In this document: positions 34,440 to 43,599 of the stretch, piece after piece | Layout of the letters: every line of letters starts with the position of its first letter | How positions within the stretch are numbered: position 1 is the stretch's first letter | Assembly (NCBI RefSeq): GCF_026153455.1 | Contig: NZ_CP110629.1 | Location: 1,302,001 to 1,366,000, forward strand | Length of the DNA stretch: 64,000 nucleotides | Origin: Marinimicrobium sp. C6131 | GTDB lineage: Bacteria > Pseudomonadota > Gammaproteobacteria > Pseudomonadales > Cellvibrionaceae | Direction: 5' to 3' | The notes under the pieces: model-generated | The model's input: only the letters and a program-made list of their open reading frames with translations | What the model was told of the DNA's origin: nothing | Database searches by the model: none | Position numbers and translations under genes: made by a program

Positions 34440-35807
34440 TTGACCCATACCGACTTTGCCACACTGCCCCTCGACCCGGCTCTGCTCCGCAACCTCGAAT
34501 CCCTGGCCTATCATCACATGACCCCCGTTCAGGCACAGAGCCTGCCCGCCATTCTGTCCGGTCAGGATGTCATCGTTCAGGCCAGAACCGGTTCAGGGAA
34601 AACCGCCGCTTTCGGGCTCGGGCTGCTTCACAAGCTTCAGGGGGAATCATTCCGTATCCAGTCACTTGTCCTGTGTCCGACCCGGGAACTGGCCGATCAG
34701 GTGGCCGAGGAAATTCGTACCCTGGCGCGCACCCTGGCCAACATCAAGGTACTCACGCTTTGCGGCGGGGTTCCGATCGGTCCGCAAATTGGATCCCTTG
34801 AGCACGGCGCCCATATTGTCGTGGGAACACCCGGGCGTATTGACGATCACCTGCGCAAAGGCACGCTTTGTCTTGACCAGGCGAATACTCTGGTGCTTGA
34901 TGAAGCTGACCGAATGTTGGACATGGGTTTTCAACCCGTGTTGGACCGTATTGTCGAACAGATCCCCTCCGCCCGACAGACCCTCCTGTTCAGTGCAACC
35001 TTCCCCCTGCAGATCGAATCCATCGCCGCGCGAATGATGAACCGACCGATCCGGATTACCGTGGAAGAACCGCACGATGAGCACAGCATCGAGCAGATCT
35101 TTTCGCCCATAGAAGGACTCTCACGGCCCGAGGCCGTGCGCCTGCTGCTGCTCGCGGAACGTCCAGACGCGGCCCTGGTGTTCTGTAACACAAAGGAAGA
35201 CGTCAAGACCCTTGCGCAGCACCTGAGCCGGGCCGGCCTCAGCACCCAGGCGTTGCACGGCGATCTGGACCAGAAAGAACGGGACCAGACCATGGTGCTG
35301 TTCGACAACAACAGCTGTTCAGTCCTCGTGGCGACGGATGTCGCCGCCCGGGGGCTGGATATTGAGGCGGTGGACCTGGTCATCAACTACCAGATTGCAC
35401 GGGACAGCGCGGTGCACACTCACCGGGTAGGCCGGACCGGACGGGCAGGCCGTAGCGGCAAGGCCATCACCTTGTTCGAAGAGAGGGAGCGCTTCAAGCT
35501 GGAACGCCTGGGCAACGCATTGACCCTGGCCTCCCTCCCCGACACTGAGACCCTGAAGCAACCCCCGTACCGGGCTCCAATGGCCACACTGCAGATTGAT
35601 GGCGGGAAAAAACAGAAGGTGCGCCGGGGGGACGTCCTGGGCGCCTTGACCGCCGCCGGTGGTCTGCAGGGCCAGGATGTCGGGAAAATCCATCTTCAGG
35701 ACCTGCGTACTTACGTGGCGGTCAAGCGCGCCGATGCCCGTACCGCGCTGGATATGATCAACAAGGGCAAGCTCAAAGGCCGTCAGTTCCGGGCCCGGCT
35801 ACTTTAA
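34440..35807 (+). CDS. dbpA: ATP-dependent RNA helicase DbpA
   Basis: DEAD-box helicase for late 50S assembly that is activated by hairpin 92 of 23S rRNA. The 455-aa product has the helicase motifs Q (TPVQAQSLPAIL), I (ARTGSGKT), Ia (PTRELADQ), II (LDEADRMLDMGF), III (SAT), IV-V (ALVFCNT, ATDVAARGLDI) and VI (HRVGRTGRAGR). The C-terminal 75 residues form the DbpA RNA-binding domain (MATLQIDGGKKQKVRRGDVL, GKIHLQDLRTYVAVKR), which separates it from other DEAD-box proteins. The start is TTG at 34440 after a gagagag stretch; no in-frame ATG precedes the Q motif region at a sensible position. Confidence 0.95.
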   Translation: MTHTDFATLPLDPALLRNLESLAYHHMTPVQAQSLPAILSGQDVIVQARTGSGKTAAFGLGLLHKLQGESFRIQSLVLCPTRELADQVAEEIRTLARTLANIKVLTLCGGVPIGPQIGSLEHGAHIVVGTPGRIDDHLRKGTLCLDQANTLVLDEADRMLDMGFQPVLDRIVEQIPSARQTLLFSATFPLQIESIAARMMNRPIRITVEEPHDEHSIEQIFSPIEGLSRPEAVRLLLLAERPDAALVFCNTKEDVKTLAQHLSRAGLSTQALHGDLDQKERDQTMVLFDNNSCSVLVATDVAARGLDIEAVDLVINYQIARDSAVHTHRVGRTGRAGRSGKAITLFEERERFKLERLGNALTLASLPDTETLKQPPYRAPMATLQIDGGKKQKVRRGDVLGALTAAGGLQGQDVGKIHLQDLRTYVAVKRADARTALDMINKGKLKGRQFRARLL

Positions 35808-35817
35808 TCCGTCGCGG

Positions 35818-37023
35818 TCAATCAAAATCCTGTTGTTCCATCCAGGGAATAATGCGCTCAAAGGCCTTTTCGATATTCTCCATTGAGGTAGAGTAACTGA
35901 GTCGCAAAGAGTTGCTGCAACTGCTGCCGAAGGTTTCACCGGGAATGGTACACACACCGGTTTCCTTGAGCAGGCGCAAAGCGATGTTGGTGCCATTGGC
36001 GCCCTCCGGCAGCGATGGAAACAGGTAAAACGCACCTTCGGGCACATAGCCTGTCATATGCGGCGTCTGATCGACCAATTCCACCAGGCGGTCGCGCCGC
36101 GCCGTGTATTCCTTGAGCATATGATTGATAAACTCGTTACCGCCGTGCAGCGCCGCCACCCCGGCCCACTGAAACGGCGTGTTGGCCACGGTGGTGGTGA
36201 ACATGTGATAGCGGCGCAGTTTTTTGATCGCGCCCTGACTGCCAATCAGCCATCCGATACGCATTCCCGCCATGCTGTACGTTTTTGAAAAACTGCTGAC
36301 CACCATGACGTGATCGAGATCGCTGCAGCAGGACAACACCGACGGGTAGGTCTTACCGTCATAAATCAGATGGTCGTAAACCTCATCACTGATGATCTGA
36401 ATACCACGATACGCGGCTTCTTCAACAATGGCCTCCAGCGTTTCCCGCGGATACACCGTGCCGGTGGGATTGCTCGGCGAGTTCAGCACGATACCGTAGG
36501 TATGCGGCTCAATCGCATCGATGACCTCCTGAGGATCCAACTGATGATTGTTTTCCGCTCGGGTGGGAATTTCGGTGACTTCACCTCCGTTCATGCGAAT
36601 CAGCGGGGAGTACAGCATGAACGCGGGGTCGGGTACGATGAAATGCCGCCCCGGCGCCGAGACCGCCGTCAACGCCAAATACAGGGCTTCGGTGGCGCCG
36701 GTGGTAACCATGATGTTATCCGGGCTCAGGGTGCGTTGATAGCGCTCGCCGTAGTATATGGCGAGCGATTCCAGCAGCTCCGGCAAACCCGCATCCATGG
36801 TGTAGCCGGTTTGCCCGCGTTGCAGTGCTTCCACCCCCGCGTTGATCACGTTCTGCGGTGTCGGCAGATCCGGCTGACCGATGGACAGGTGGATCACATC
36901 CTCCATGGTGGAGGCGAGATTGACCATTTTCCGGATACCCGGAATCGGGATGGTCATCAACGCCGGATTCCAGATGGGATCCTCGGACTCGTAGAACTCG
37001 AAATCCATATTGCTCAGTGGCAT
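35818..37023 (-). CDS. Class I/II PLP-dependent aminotransferase
   Basis: Fold type I aminotransferase related to AspC/AlaA-like enzymes; the amino donor is not known. The 401-aa product has the PLP-lysine motif SSFSKTYSMAGMRIGW, the NSPSNPTGTVY loop, DEVYDHLIYDG and, near the end, SLRLSYSTSMENIEKA with the Arg that binds the substrate carboxylate. It is the last gene of the six-gene minus-strand cluster starting at 43394, and converges with dbpA with only 10 bp between stops. Confidence 0.88.
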   Translation of the reverse strand: MPLSNMDFEFYESEDPIWNPALMTIPIPGIRKMVNLASTMEDVIHLSIGQPDLPTPQNVINAGVEALQRGQTGYTMDAGLPELLESLAIYYGERYQRTLSPDNIMVTTGATEALYLALTAVSAPGRHFIVPDPAFMLYSPLIRMNGGEVTEIPTRAENNHQLDPQEVIDAIEPHTYGIVLNSPSNPTGTVYPRETLEAIVEEAAYRGIQIISDEVYDHLIYDGKTYPSVLSCCSDLDHVMVVSSFSKTYSMAGMRIGWLIGSQGAIKKLRRYHMFTTTVANTPFQWAGVAALHGGNEFINHMLKEYTARRDRLVELVDQTPHMTGYVPEGAFYLFPSLPEGANGTNIALRLLKETGVCTIPGETFGSSCSNSLRLSYSTSMENIEKAFERIIPWMEQQDFD

Positions 37024-37036
37024 ACCGCTTCCCCCT

Positions 37037-38443
37037 TCAAGACATCAACGCCGGACGGCAATCAGTCAGGTCGTGGGCCTGCTGATAGGCGTCGGCGGTT
37101 TGCAACACCAGCGCGTCGTTGTAGCGTGCACCCACCAGTTGCAGGCCAATGGGCATGCCACTGGAATCAAACCCGCAGGGTACGGTAATCGCCGGCTGAC
37201 CGGTCATGTTGAACGGATAGGTAAAGGGCGTCCAGGTGGGCCAGCGGGTATTCGGCCAATCTTCCGGCACTTCCCGGCCTGTTTTGAACGCGGTAATCGG
37301 CAGCGTCGGCGTCAATAGCAAATCATATTTCTGGTGGAAATTCGCCATGCGCTCGCGCAGGCGCACGGATTCGTCCACCGCCCCCATATAATCAAGCATG
37401 GTCAGGCGACCCGCTTTTTCGGCCACCTTTACCAGTTGAGGATCCATCCGCTCGCGCTTTTTACTGCCCAGTTCGCGTATGGCGTTCGCCACGCCGCCGT
37501 AAAACAGGTGACCAAATGCGGGCAAGGGATCGCTGAAGCCCGGATCCACACGCACAACCTCCGCACCCAGTTCCCGAAATACGTCCACCGCCTGAGCCAC
37601 CGCGCGCTCGATATCCGGATCGACGTCAACGTAGCCCAGGTTGGGGCTGTAGGCGATGCGCAGGCCTTTGATGCTGCGGCCCAAGTTACCCAGATAATCG
37701 ATGTGTCGACGGGGAATGGCGCGAGTATCGCGATGATCGTGCTCAGTTATGACGTTCATCATCAAAGCGCAGTCCTGCACCGTCCAGGTCATCGGCCCCG
37801 CCTGGGTGAGCGAGCCGAAGGGACTGGTCGGCCAGTGTGGTACTTCACCCGACGACGGTTTGAAGCCGACCAGCCCACAGAACGACGCGGGAATGCGGAT
37901 GGAACCTCCCGAGTCAGTACCCAGGGCCAAAGGTGCCATACCCAGAGCGACCGCAACAGCACTGCCACCGCTGGCACCACCGGCGGTCTTCTGTGGATTC
38001 CAGGGGTTGTTGGTCACGCCATCGACCGGGTTGTCGGTCACCGCTTTCCAACCGAACTCTGAGGTGGTGGTTTTACCGACCGGGACATAGCCGTGTCGGG
38101 CCAGTGCCGCGGTGGCAGGCGACGTCCTGTCCAGCGTGTGTTTCGGGTCCACTGCCTGAGAGCCCTTGCGGGTGGGCCACATCGGGGTAAAAAACACATC
38201 CTTTATCGCCACCGGTACCCCATCAAGTACACCCTGTGGCTGATTCTGCCGATAGCGTTGCTCGGATTCCCGCGCCAAGGCCAAGGTGGTATCCCGGTCC
38301 ACCAGGCAAAATCCGTTGGTTTCGGAGTCCACCCGTTCGATCTGGTCAAGCATGGCGTTGGCCACATCGACTGGTGACAGCGCGCCATCCCGATATTGCT
38401 CCAGAAGTTGTACCGCGGTCATCCGCAACATCGCTTGGCTCAT
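37037..38443 (-). CDS. Amidase signature family protein
   Basis: Ser-cisSer-Lys amidohydrolase of the amidase signature family. The 468-aa product (ATG 38443, strong ggaggg seven bases upstream) carries the triad: Lys in VPVAIKDVF, the cis-Ser in TAGGASGGSAVAVALG and the nucleophile Ser in GTDSGGSIRIPASFCG. Not GatA by context, since no gatB or gatC is present. It lies 17 bp after the D-2-hydroxyacid dehydrogenase gene and 13 bp before the aminotransferase gene, so it probably frees a carboxylate or ammonia from an amide intermediate in the cluster's pathway. The substrate is unknown. Confidence 0.88.
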   Translation of the reverse strand: MSQAMLRMTAVQLLEQYRDGALSPVDVANAMLDQIERVDSETNGFCLVDRDTTLALARESEQRYRQNQPQGVLDGVPVAIKDVFFTPMWPTRKGSQAVDPKHTLDRTSPATAALARHGYVPVGKTTTSEFGWKAVTDNPVDGVTNNPWNPQKTAGGASGGSAVAVALGMAPLALGTDSGGSIRIPASFCGLVGFKPSSGEVPHWPTSPFGSLTQAGPMTWTVQDCALMMNVITEHDHRDTRAIPRRHIDYLGNLGRSIKGLRIAYSPNLGYVDVDPDIERAVAQAVDVFRELGAEVVRVDPGFSDPLPAFGHLFYGGVANAIRELGSKKRERMDPQLVKVAEKAGRLTMLDYMGAVDESVRLRERMANFHQKYDLLLTPTLPITAFKTGREVPEDWPNTRWPTWTPFTYPFNMTGQPAITVPCGFDSSGMPIGLQLVGARYNDALVLQTADAYQQAHDLTDCRPALMS

Positions 38444-38460
38444 CAACGGCCCTCCTCGGG

Positions 38461-39405
38461 TCAAACTTTTTGTACCAGATTGTTCAATTCGTCGCCCGCC
38501 TGCCAGCGGGTGAAGTTCTCGGTGAATTGCTCGCCCAGCGCACGCCGCCAGCCGATAAAATCACCCGCCATATGGGCGGAGATCATCACGTTGGGTTTAT
38601 CCCATAGCGGGTGTTCCTCCGGCAGCGGCTCTTCCTCAAACACATCCAGTGCCGCGCCGGCAATGTCTCCTCGATCCAACGCCGCCAGCAGCGCCTCGGT
38701 GACCACGATGGGACCGCGACCGACATTGATCAGGTGTGCCGAGGGTTTCATCGCCCGAAAGGTCTGCTCATCGAACAGCCCTTCCGTATCCGGGGTCAAC
38801 GGGGCGGTAATCACCACGTAATCCACGTGCGGCAACACCGCCATCATGTTCTCCTGGGCATGCACCTCGCGAAATCCGTCAATGGTCCGCGCGGTGCGCG
38901 CGGTGCCCTGCACTTCCAGCCCCGCAGCGTTCAGCAACTGACCCACCGTTGTGCCGATGGAGCCCGCGCCCACGATCAGCGCACGCTGACGATCAATCAA
39001 CCGCGTTTCGCGGTGCTGCCAGCGATGCAAGCGCTGATAGTTGAGATTGCCAATCGTATCTTTGGCGAACAGTAAAATAGCCCCGAGTACATACTCAGCG
39101 ATACCGCGATTGAAAATACCTCGCGCGTTGGTAATGGGGATATCACTGTCACGCAGCGCCGGAAACATCAGCGCATCCACACCCGCACTGGTAGCGTGTA
39201 CCCAACGGACACTGGGTGCCTCTGGCCAGCAGCGCTCAATCATTCCGGAACGAAAGTCGGTGACCACCAGAATATCGGCTCTGGTCAGGCCGTCGGCCAG
39301 GGCCTGTTCATCTCTCACGTGAGTCACCCGAACCGGGTCGGGCAACCCATCCAGGCCCGGCAGGTCCGGCTCGTCGTCGGCCGTTAGCACCAATACTTCG
39401 GTCAT
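38461..39405 (-). CDS. D-2-hydroxyacid dehydrogenase
   Basis: NAD(P)-dependent reductase/dehydrogenase for 2-oxo/2-hydroxy acids. The 314-aa product has the Rossmann motif LIVGAGSIGTTVGQLL, the INVGRGPIVVTEALLAAL strand, GAALDVFEEEPLPEEHPLW with the catalytic Glu, and a late ISAHMAGD with the catalytic His. Arg in the INVGRG stretch completes the Arg-Glu-His set. Within the cluster it would reduce or oxidise the keto acid made by one of the aminotransferases. Confidence 0.88.
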   Translation of the reverse strand: MTEVLVLTADDEPDLPGLDGLPDPVRVTHVRDEQALADGLTRADILVVTDFRSGMIERCWPEAPSVRWVHATSAGVDALMFPALRDSDIPITNARGIFNRGIAEYVLGAILLFAKDTIGNLNYQRLHRWQHRETRLIDRQRALIVGAGSIGTTVGQLLNAAGLEVQGTARTARTIDGFREVHAQENMMAVLPHVDYVVITAPLTPDTEGLFDEQTFRAMKPSAHLINVGRGPIVVTEALLAALDRGDIAGAALDVFEEEPLPEEHPLWDKPNVMISAHMAGDFIGWRRALGEQFTENFTRWQAGDELNNLVQKV

Positions 39406-39433
39406 CGTTGATCCTTTTGAGTCGATTCAGTCT

Positions 39434-40693
39434 TCACAGTTCAGACGGAACGGCTTCGAGAACCTTGCCGAAGCGGTCCGCCGCATCGTCCACCTCGTCG
39501 GCGGAGACGACCAATGGCGGCAACCACCGGATGATCTGTCCGGCGGTACCACAACGCAGTAACAGCAGTCCGCGCTTTTCCGCCTCTTTCGCCAACTGTT
39601 CCGCGATGTCCGCTCGGGGCCGGGCCGGGCTGTGGGCGATTTCCATGCCCAGCATCAACCCTTTACCACGCAGGTCGTCGATCCAGGCATACTCTTTTTT
39701 GTACGCCTCCAGCCGGGCAAACAACTGCTCACCCCGCTCGGCGGCATTGGCCACCAACTTCTCACCCTCGACGACCTCCAGCGTCGCCAGTGCGGCGGCA
39801 CAGGCCACGGCGTTGGCACCATAGGTTCCGCCTTGCGAGCCGGGCAGCCCTTTGTTCATCAAGGACTGTGAGGCGGCAATCGCCGACAGCGGGAAACCAC
39901 TGGCGAGCCCTTTGGCCGTGATGACAATGTCGGGGTGTACTTCGGCATGCTCATGACTCCAGAACCGGCCGGTGCGACCGTAACCCGCCTGAATTTCATC
40001 GGCAATCAACAGGATATTGTGCTCCTTGCAGCGCTGGGCGATGCCCTCGAGGAACGCTCGCGGCGCCGGGTAGTAACCATACTCCCCCTGCACGGGTTCG
40101 ATGATCATGGCCGCGGTGTCCGCTGGTGCGCTGTGGGTTTTGAGAATTTCGTCCAGCTCGCGCAGACAGAACTCGACCGCCGTCTGCTCATCCCAGCCGT
40201 AGCGGTAAGCGTGGGGAAACGGCGCGGTCACCACGCCGGCCATCATGGGATGAAAGCCGGTGCGCACCTTGGTGCCCGAGGTCGTCATGGAAGCCGCGGC
40301 CATGGTCCGGCCGTGAAAGCCACCGTGAAAAGTCAGGATATTGGCGCGACCGGTCGCGTGGCGCGCGAGCCGCAACGCCATCTCGACCGCCTCGGAACCG
40401 GAATTGGCAAACGCCACGGAGTCGATTCCGGAAGGCATTTTCTCCACCAGCCGGTCGGTCAACTTGAGCATCGGCTCGTGGGTGACGGTGGTGTACTGGG
40501 CATGAATGACTTTGCCCACCTGCTCCCGCGCCGCTTTGACCACCGTGGGGTGACAGTGACCTGTACCGGTCACACCAATACCCGAGGTGAAGTCCAGGTA
40601 GACTTCACCGTTGGTGCCATAGAGCCAGACGCCTTCGCCGTGCTCGACGCAGACGTTGCTGGATTGTTTCAGGAGTGGCGACAGATGGCTCAT
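39434..40693 (-). CDS. Class III (omega) aminotransferase, GabT-like
   Basis: PLP enzyme of the class III family, which transfers omega-amino groups to 2-oxoglutarate or pyruvate. From ATG 40693 (MSHLSPLLKQSSNV; aggag eight bases upstream) it is 419 aa. Motifs: GVWLYGTNGEVYLDFTSGIGVTGTGHCHP, FANSGSEAVEMALRLAR, FHGGFHGRTMAA, IIEPVQGEYGYYPAP, LLIADEIQAGYGRTG and the PLP-lysine in DIVITAKGLASGFPLSA. Its position in one operon with a succinate-semialdehyde dehydrogenase suggests 4-aminobutyrate or a related omega-amino acid as substrate; acetylornithine or diaminobutyrate types cannot be excluded. Confidence 0.87.
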   Translation of the reverse strand: MSHLSPLLKQSSNVCVEHGEGVWLYGTNGEVYLDFTSGIGVTGTGHCHPTVVKAAREQVGKVIHAQYTTVTHEPMLKLTDRLVEKMPSGIDSVAFANSGSEAVEMALRLARHATGRANILTFHGGFHGRTMAAASMTTSGTKVRTGFHPMMAGVVTAPFPHAYRYGWDEQTAVEFCLRELDEILKTHSAPADTAAMIIEPVQGEYGYYPAPRAFLEGIAQRCKEHNILLIADEIQAGYGRTGRFWSHEHAEVHPDIVITAKGLASGFPLSAIAASQSLMNKGLPGSQGGTYGANAVACAAALATLEVVEGEKLVANAAERGEQLFARLEAYKKEYAWIDDLRGKGLMLGMEIAHSPARPRADIAEQLAKEAEKRGLLLLRCGTAGQIIRWLPPLVVSADEVDDAADRFGKVLEAVPSEL

Positions 40694-40761
40694 GGGTAGT
40701 GCTCCTGTTTGTCGGTGGTACTCAAATGCCAATTCTGACGTTCAATCGGTACCAGTGGTCG

Positions 40762-41904
40762 TTACAAGTAACCGAGAATGGATTGGGTGATCTCGTCTGT
40801 TGTGCGCGTTCCGCTCTGGCGACCTTGCGCCTGCAGATCTTCCGCAACGGCCGAGCGCAACGATTGCGCGGCTTCGGCCAACCCCAGCCAGTCGAGCATC
40901 ATGGCGGTGGTCAACAACATGGCACTGGGGTTGGCAATGCCCTGCCCCGCGATGTCCGGCGCACTGCCGTGAGTCGGCTCAAACAACGCCGGACGGGATT
41001 TGTCATCAGGATTGATGTTGCACGACGGCGCAACGCCCAGACCTCCGGCCAACACGGCGGCCAGATCCGTCAGGATGTCACCGTGCAGATTGCTGGCCAC
41101 CACTACATCGAACTGCCAGGGGCATTGCACAAATTTCATGCAGGCCGCATCCACCAGTTCGTGATGAACGCCGATCTCCGGATACTCCCGGGCAACGAGT
41201 TCAAAGACTTCGGTGTACATTTCGCCCCAGTGTGGTTGCGCATTGCGTTTCGTGACAAGGCACACCTGGGCCCCTTTCAGGCCCGAACGATCACACAGGT
41301 ACTCGCGCAGCTCACCCTGTTGCTCCCGTTCCGCCAGTCGCTCCTGGGCACGGGCAAAAGCGTGACGAATCAACCGTTCGGTGGCCTTGCGGGTAAACAC
41401 CTCCAACTGCGTCGCCGTCTCCTCCGGTGTGCCCGCGCGCAAGCGGCCACCCTGATTGACGTACTCGCCTTCGCTGTTCTCCCGAATCACCAGCATGTCG
41501 ATATCCCTGGCTCGCTCGTCGGCAAGATACTGTGGCGCCCCCGGGAGCAGGCGCGCCGGACGCTCACAGGCCCACAGGTCCAGACCTTTGCGAAAGGTCA
41601 GCAGAGGCGCCAGGGACACCCCATCGGACAACCGGTAACGATCCGGGTCCCGGGTCGGCCCCGGATCCCCCAGGGCTCCCAGCAACAGAGCCTGGTAGCC
41701 ACCGAGTCGTTTGAGAGCGTCCGCGGGCATCATTTCCCCGTGCTCGCGATGCCAGGCGGTACTGGGCCAGGGCAAGGTATCCCAGCTCAACGGTAACCCG
41801 TACCGTTCGCGCAGCGTGTCCAGCACCCGCTCGGCGGCGGCCACCACTTCCACGCCAATACCATCGCCGGGCATCAATGCCAGCTTGATCGGTTGCTGCG
41901 CCAT
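40762..41904 (-). CDS. Isocitrate/isopropylmalate dehydrogenase family protein
   Basis: NAD-dependent beta-decarboxylating dehydrogenase resembling tartrate/D-malate dehydrogenase (TtuC/DmlA) more than LeuB. The 380-aa product has LALMPGDGIGVEVV at the N-terminus, LLTFRKGLDLWACERPARL, DIDMLVIRENSEGEYVNQGG and the metal-binding part FDVVVASNLHGDILTDLAAVLAGGLGVAPSCNINPD. The position after DMLVIRENSEGEY fits substrates other than isopropylmalate. Five bases separate it from the upstream dehydrogenase gene. The substrate here is uncertain. Confidence 0.85.
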   Translation of the reverse strand: MAQQPIKLALMPGDGIGVEVVAAAERVLDTLRERYGLPLSWDTLPWPSTAWHREHGEMMPADALKRLGGYQALLLGALGDPGPTRDPDRYRLSDGVSLAPLLTFRKGLDLWACERPARLLPGAPQYLADERARDIDMLVIRENSEGEYVNQGGRLRAGTPEETATQLEVFTRKATERLIRHAFARAQERLAEREQQGELREYLCDRSGLKGAQVCLVTKRNAQPHWGEMYTEVFELVAREYPEIGVHHELVDAACMKFVQCPWQFDVVVASNLHGDILTDLAAVLAGGLGVAPSCNINPDDKSRPALFEPTHGSAPDIAGQGIANPSAMLLTTAMMLDWLGLAEAAQSLRSAVAEDLQAQGRQSGTRTTDEITQSILGYL

Positions 41905-41909
41905 GACCG

Positions 41910-43394
41910 CTACTCCCCACCCATGCAGAGGTATTTGATCTCCTCGTATTCCTCCATGCCGTGACGGGATCCTTCACGGCCCAGCCCCGAGGCTTTCATG
42001 CCACCGAAGGGCGCGGCGGCGTTGGACACCGCACCCTCGTTGATACCAATGATGCCGCTTTCCAGGGCATCTGCCACGCGCCAGACCCGATGAATGTTCT
42101 GGCTGTAAAAGTACGCCGCCAAGCCGTAGGGCGTGTCGTTGGCCAGGCGAATGGCATCCTCTTCCGAGTCGAACGCCATGACCGCCGCCAACGGACCAAA
42201 GGTTTCCTCGTGGCACACCTGCATGTCCGGCGTAATGTCAGTCAGCAGCAGAGGCTCCACATAGTTTCCCCTGTTTCCTTCCGGTGCCGGACCGAATACC
42301 CGCTTGGCGCCTTTGCTCATGGCATCCTGGTAATGCTGCTGAACCTTTTCGACGGCGGCGCGATTGATCAGCGCGGACTGGTTGACGCCCTCTTCAAACC
42401 CATCACCCACTTTCAGTGTTTTCATCGCCTCGGTCAGCTTCTCGACAAAGGCATCGTGGATACGTCTCTGAACCAGAAAGCGATTGGCGCAGACACAGGT
42501 CTGGCCGGTGTTGCGAAACTTGGACGCCATCGCGCCTTCAACCGCCTTATCCAGGTCGGCATCGTCAAATACGATAAAGGGCGCATTGCCGCCCAATTCG
42601 AGCGACACTTTCTGGATATGCTCGGCGCACTGGGACATGAGAATACTGCCCACCCGGGTGGACCCGGTAAAACTGAGTTTACGTACCACGGGGCTGCGGG
42701 TCAGCGCCTGCCCAATCGGCTGGGGCTTGCCCGTAATGACATTCAGAACGCCCGCTGGCACTCCGGCTTCCTCCGCCAGTTGAGCCAGTGCCAGTGCGGT
42801 GTAGGGAGTCGCTTCCGCCGGCTTGACGATCATTGAGCAACCGGCGGCCAGGGCGGCCCCTGCCTTGCGGGTAATCATCGCTGCGGGGAAATTCCAGGGC
42901 GTAATGCAGCAGGTGACACCCACCGGCTGGCGTGTTACCACAATATGTTGACCCGGCTTGGCGCCGGGAATGGTTTCGCCGTAAGCGCGGCGCGCCTCTT
43001 CGGCAAACCATTTGATAAACGACGCCGCATAATTCACCTCACCTTTGGCTTCCGCCAGGGGCTTACCCTGCTCCAGGGTCATCAAGGCACCGAGATCGTC
43101 GGTATGATCCAGCATCAACTGGTACCAGCGCATCAGAATGTCGTTGCGCTCATTGGCCGTTTTATGGCGCCACACCTGAAAACCCTTTTCCGCTTCAGCA
43201 ATGGCGCGCGCGGTGTCCTGCTCGTTGCAGTTGGGAACATGACCGATGGTTTCGCCGGTTGCCGGATTGTCAACCGCCAGCGTCTCGCCACTGTCGGCCT
43301 GCACCCATCGACCCCCTATGTAACAGGCCTGTTGAAACAGCGCGGCATGGCTGAGTTTGATCGGGGCTGTTTGCTGGGTCTTGGCCATGGTCAT
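41910..43394 (-). CDS. gabD: NAD(P)-dependent succinate-semialdehyde dehydrogenase
   Basis: Oxidises succinate semialdehyde to succinate, the last step of GABA catabolism; closely related enzymes use glutarate semialdehyde. The 494-aa product has the ALDH motifs: TPWNFPAAMITRKAGAALAAGC, MIVKPAEATPYTALALAQLA, FTGSTRVG, LELGGNAPFIVFDDADLD with the catalytic Glu, and the nucleophile Cys in NTGQTCVCANRF. I chose ATG 43394; ATG 43388 is a close alternative and both follow an aggag. First gene of the six-gene operon running to 35818. Confidence 0.88.
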   Translation of the reverse strand: MTMAKTQQTAPIKLSHAALFQQACYIGGRWVQADSGETLAVDNPATGETIGHVPNCNEQDTARAIAEAEKGFQVWRHKTANERNDILMRWYQLMLDHTDDLGALMTLEQGKPLAEAKGEVNYAASFIKWFAEEARRAYGETIPGAKPGQHIVVTRQPVGVTCCITPWNFPAAMITRKAGAALAAGCSMIVKPAEATPYTALALAQLAEEAGVPAGVLNVITGKPQPIGQALTRSPVVRKLSFTGSTRVGSILMSQCAEHIQKVSLELGGNAPFIVFDDADLDKAVEGAMASKFRNTGQTCVCANRFLVQRRIHDAFVEKLTEAMKTLKVGDGFEEGVNQSALINRAAVEKVQQHYQDAMSKGAKRVFGPAPEGNRGNYVEPLLLTDITPDMQVCHEETFGPLAAVMAFDSEEDAIRLANDTPYGLAAYFYSQNIHRVWRVADALESGIIGINEGAVSNAAAPFGGMKASGLGREGSRHGMEEYEEIKYLCMGGE

Positions 43395-43599
43395 CAAGCT
43401 CCTGTTGCTCTTAACATGTGTTCGTTCGTCACTCGTGCTCGCTCGTCACTTGCGTTGTCACTGTCAATTCGGCACCTGTCCCAACTCTAGCAGACATCAG
43501 CCGGCTGAAAGCAAGTGTTTTCCCGACTTTTTGTCAAGAAATGTTGGTAAGTTCGTTGAACTCTAACAGTTCGTAGACAAACGTTTTGACGCCTAAGCA

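Noticed and set aside
37037..38443. GatA, glutamyl-tRNA amidotransferase subunit A
   Set aside because: It has the amidase triad, but no gatB or gatC is nearby and it is embedded in a catabolic operon.
40762..41904. LeuB, 3-isopropylmalate dehydrogenase
   Set aside because: leuC and leuD are absent, and the metal-binding stretch and context fit tartrate/D-malate-type dehydrogenases better.
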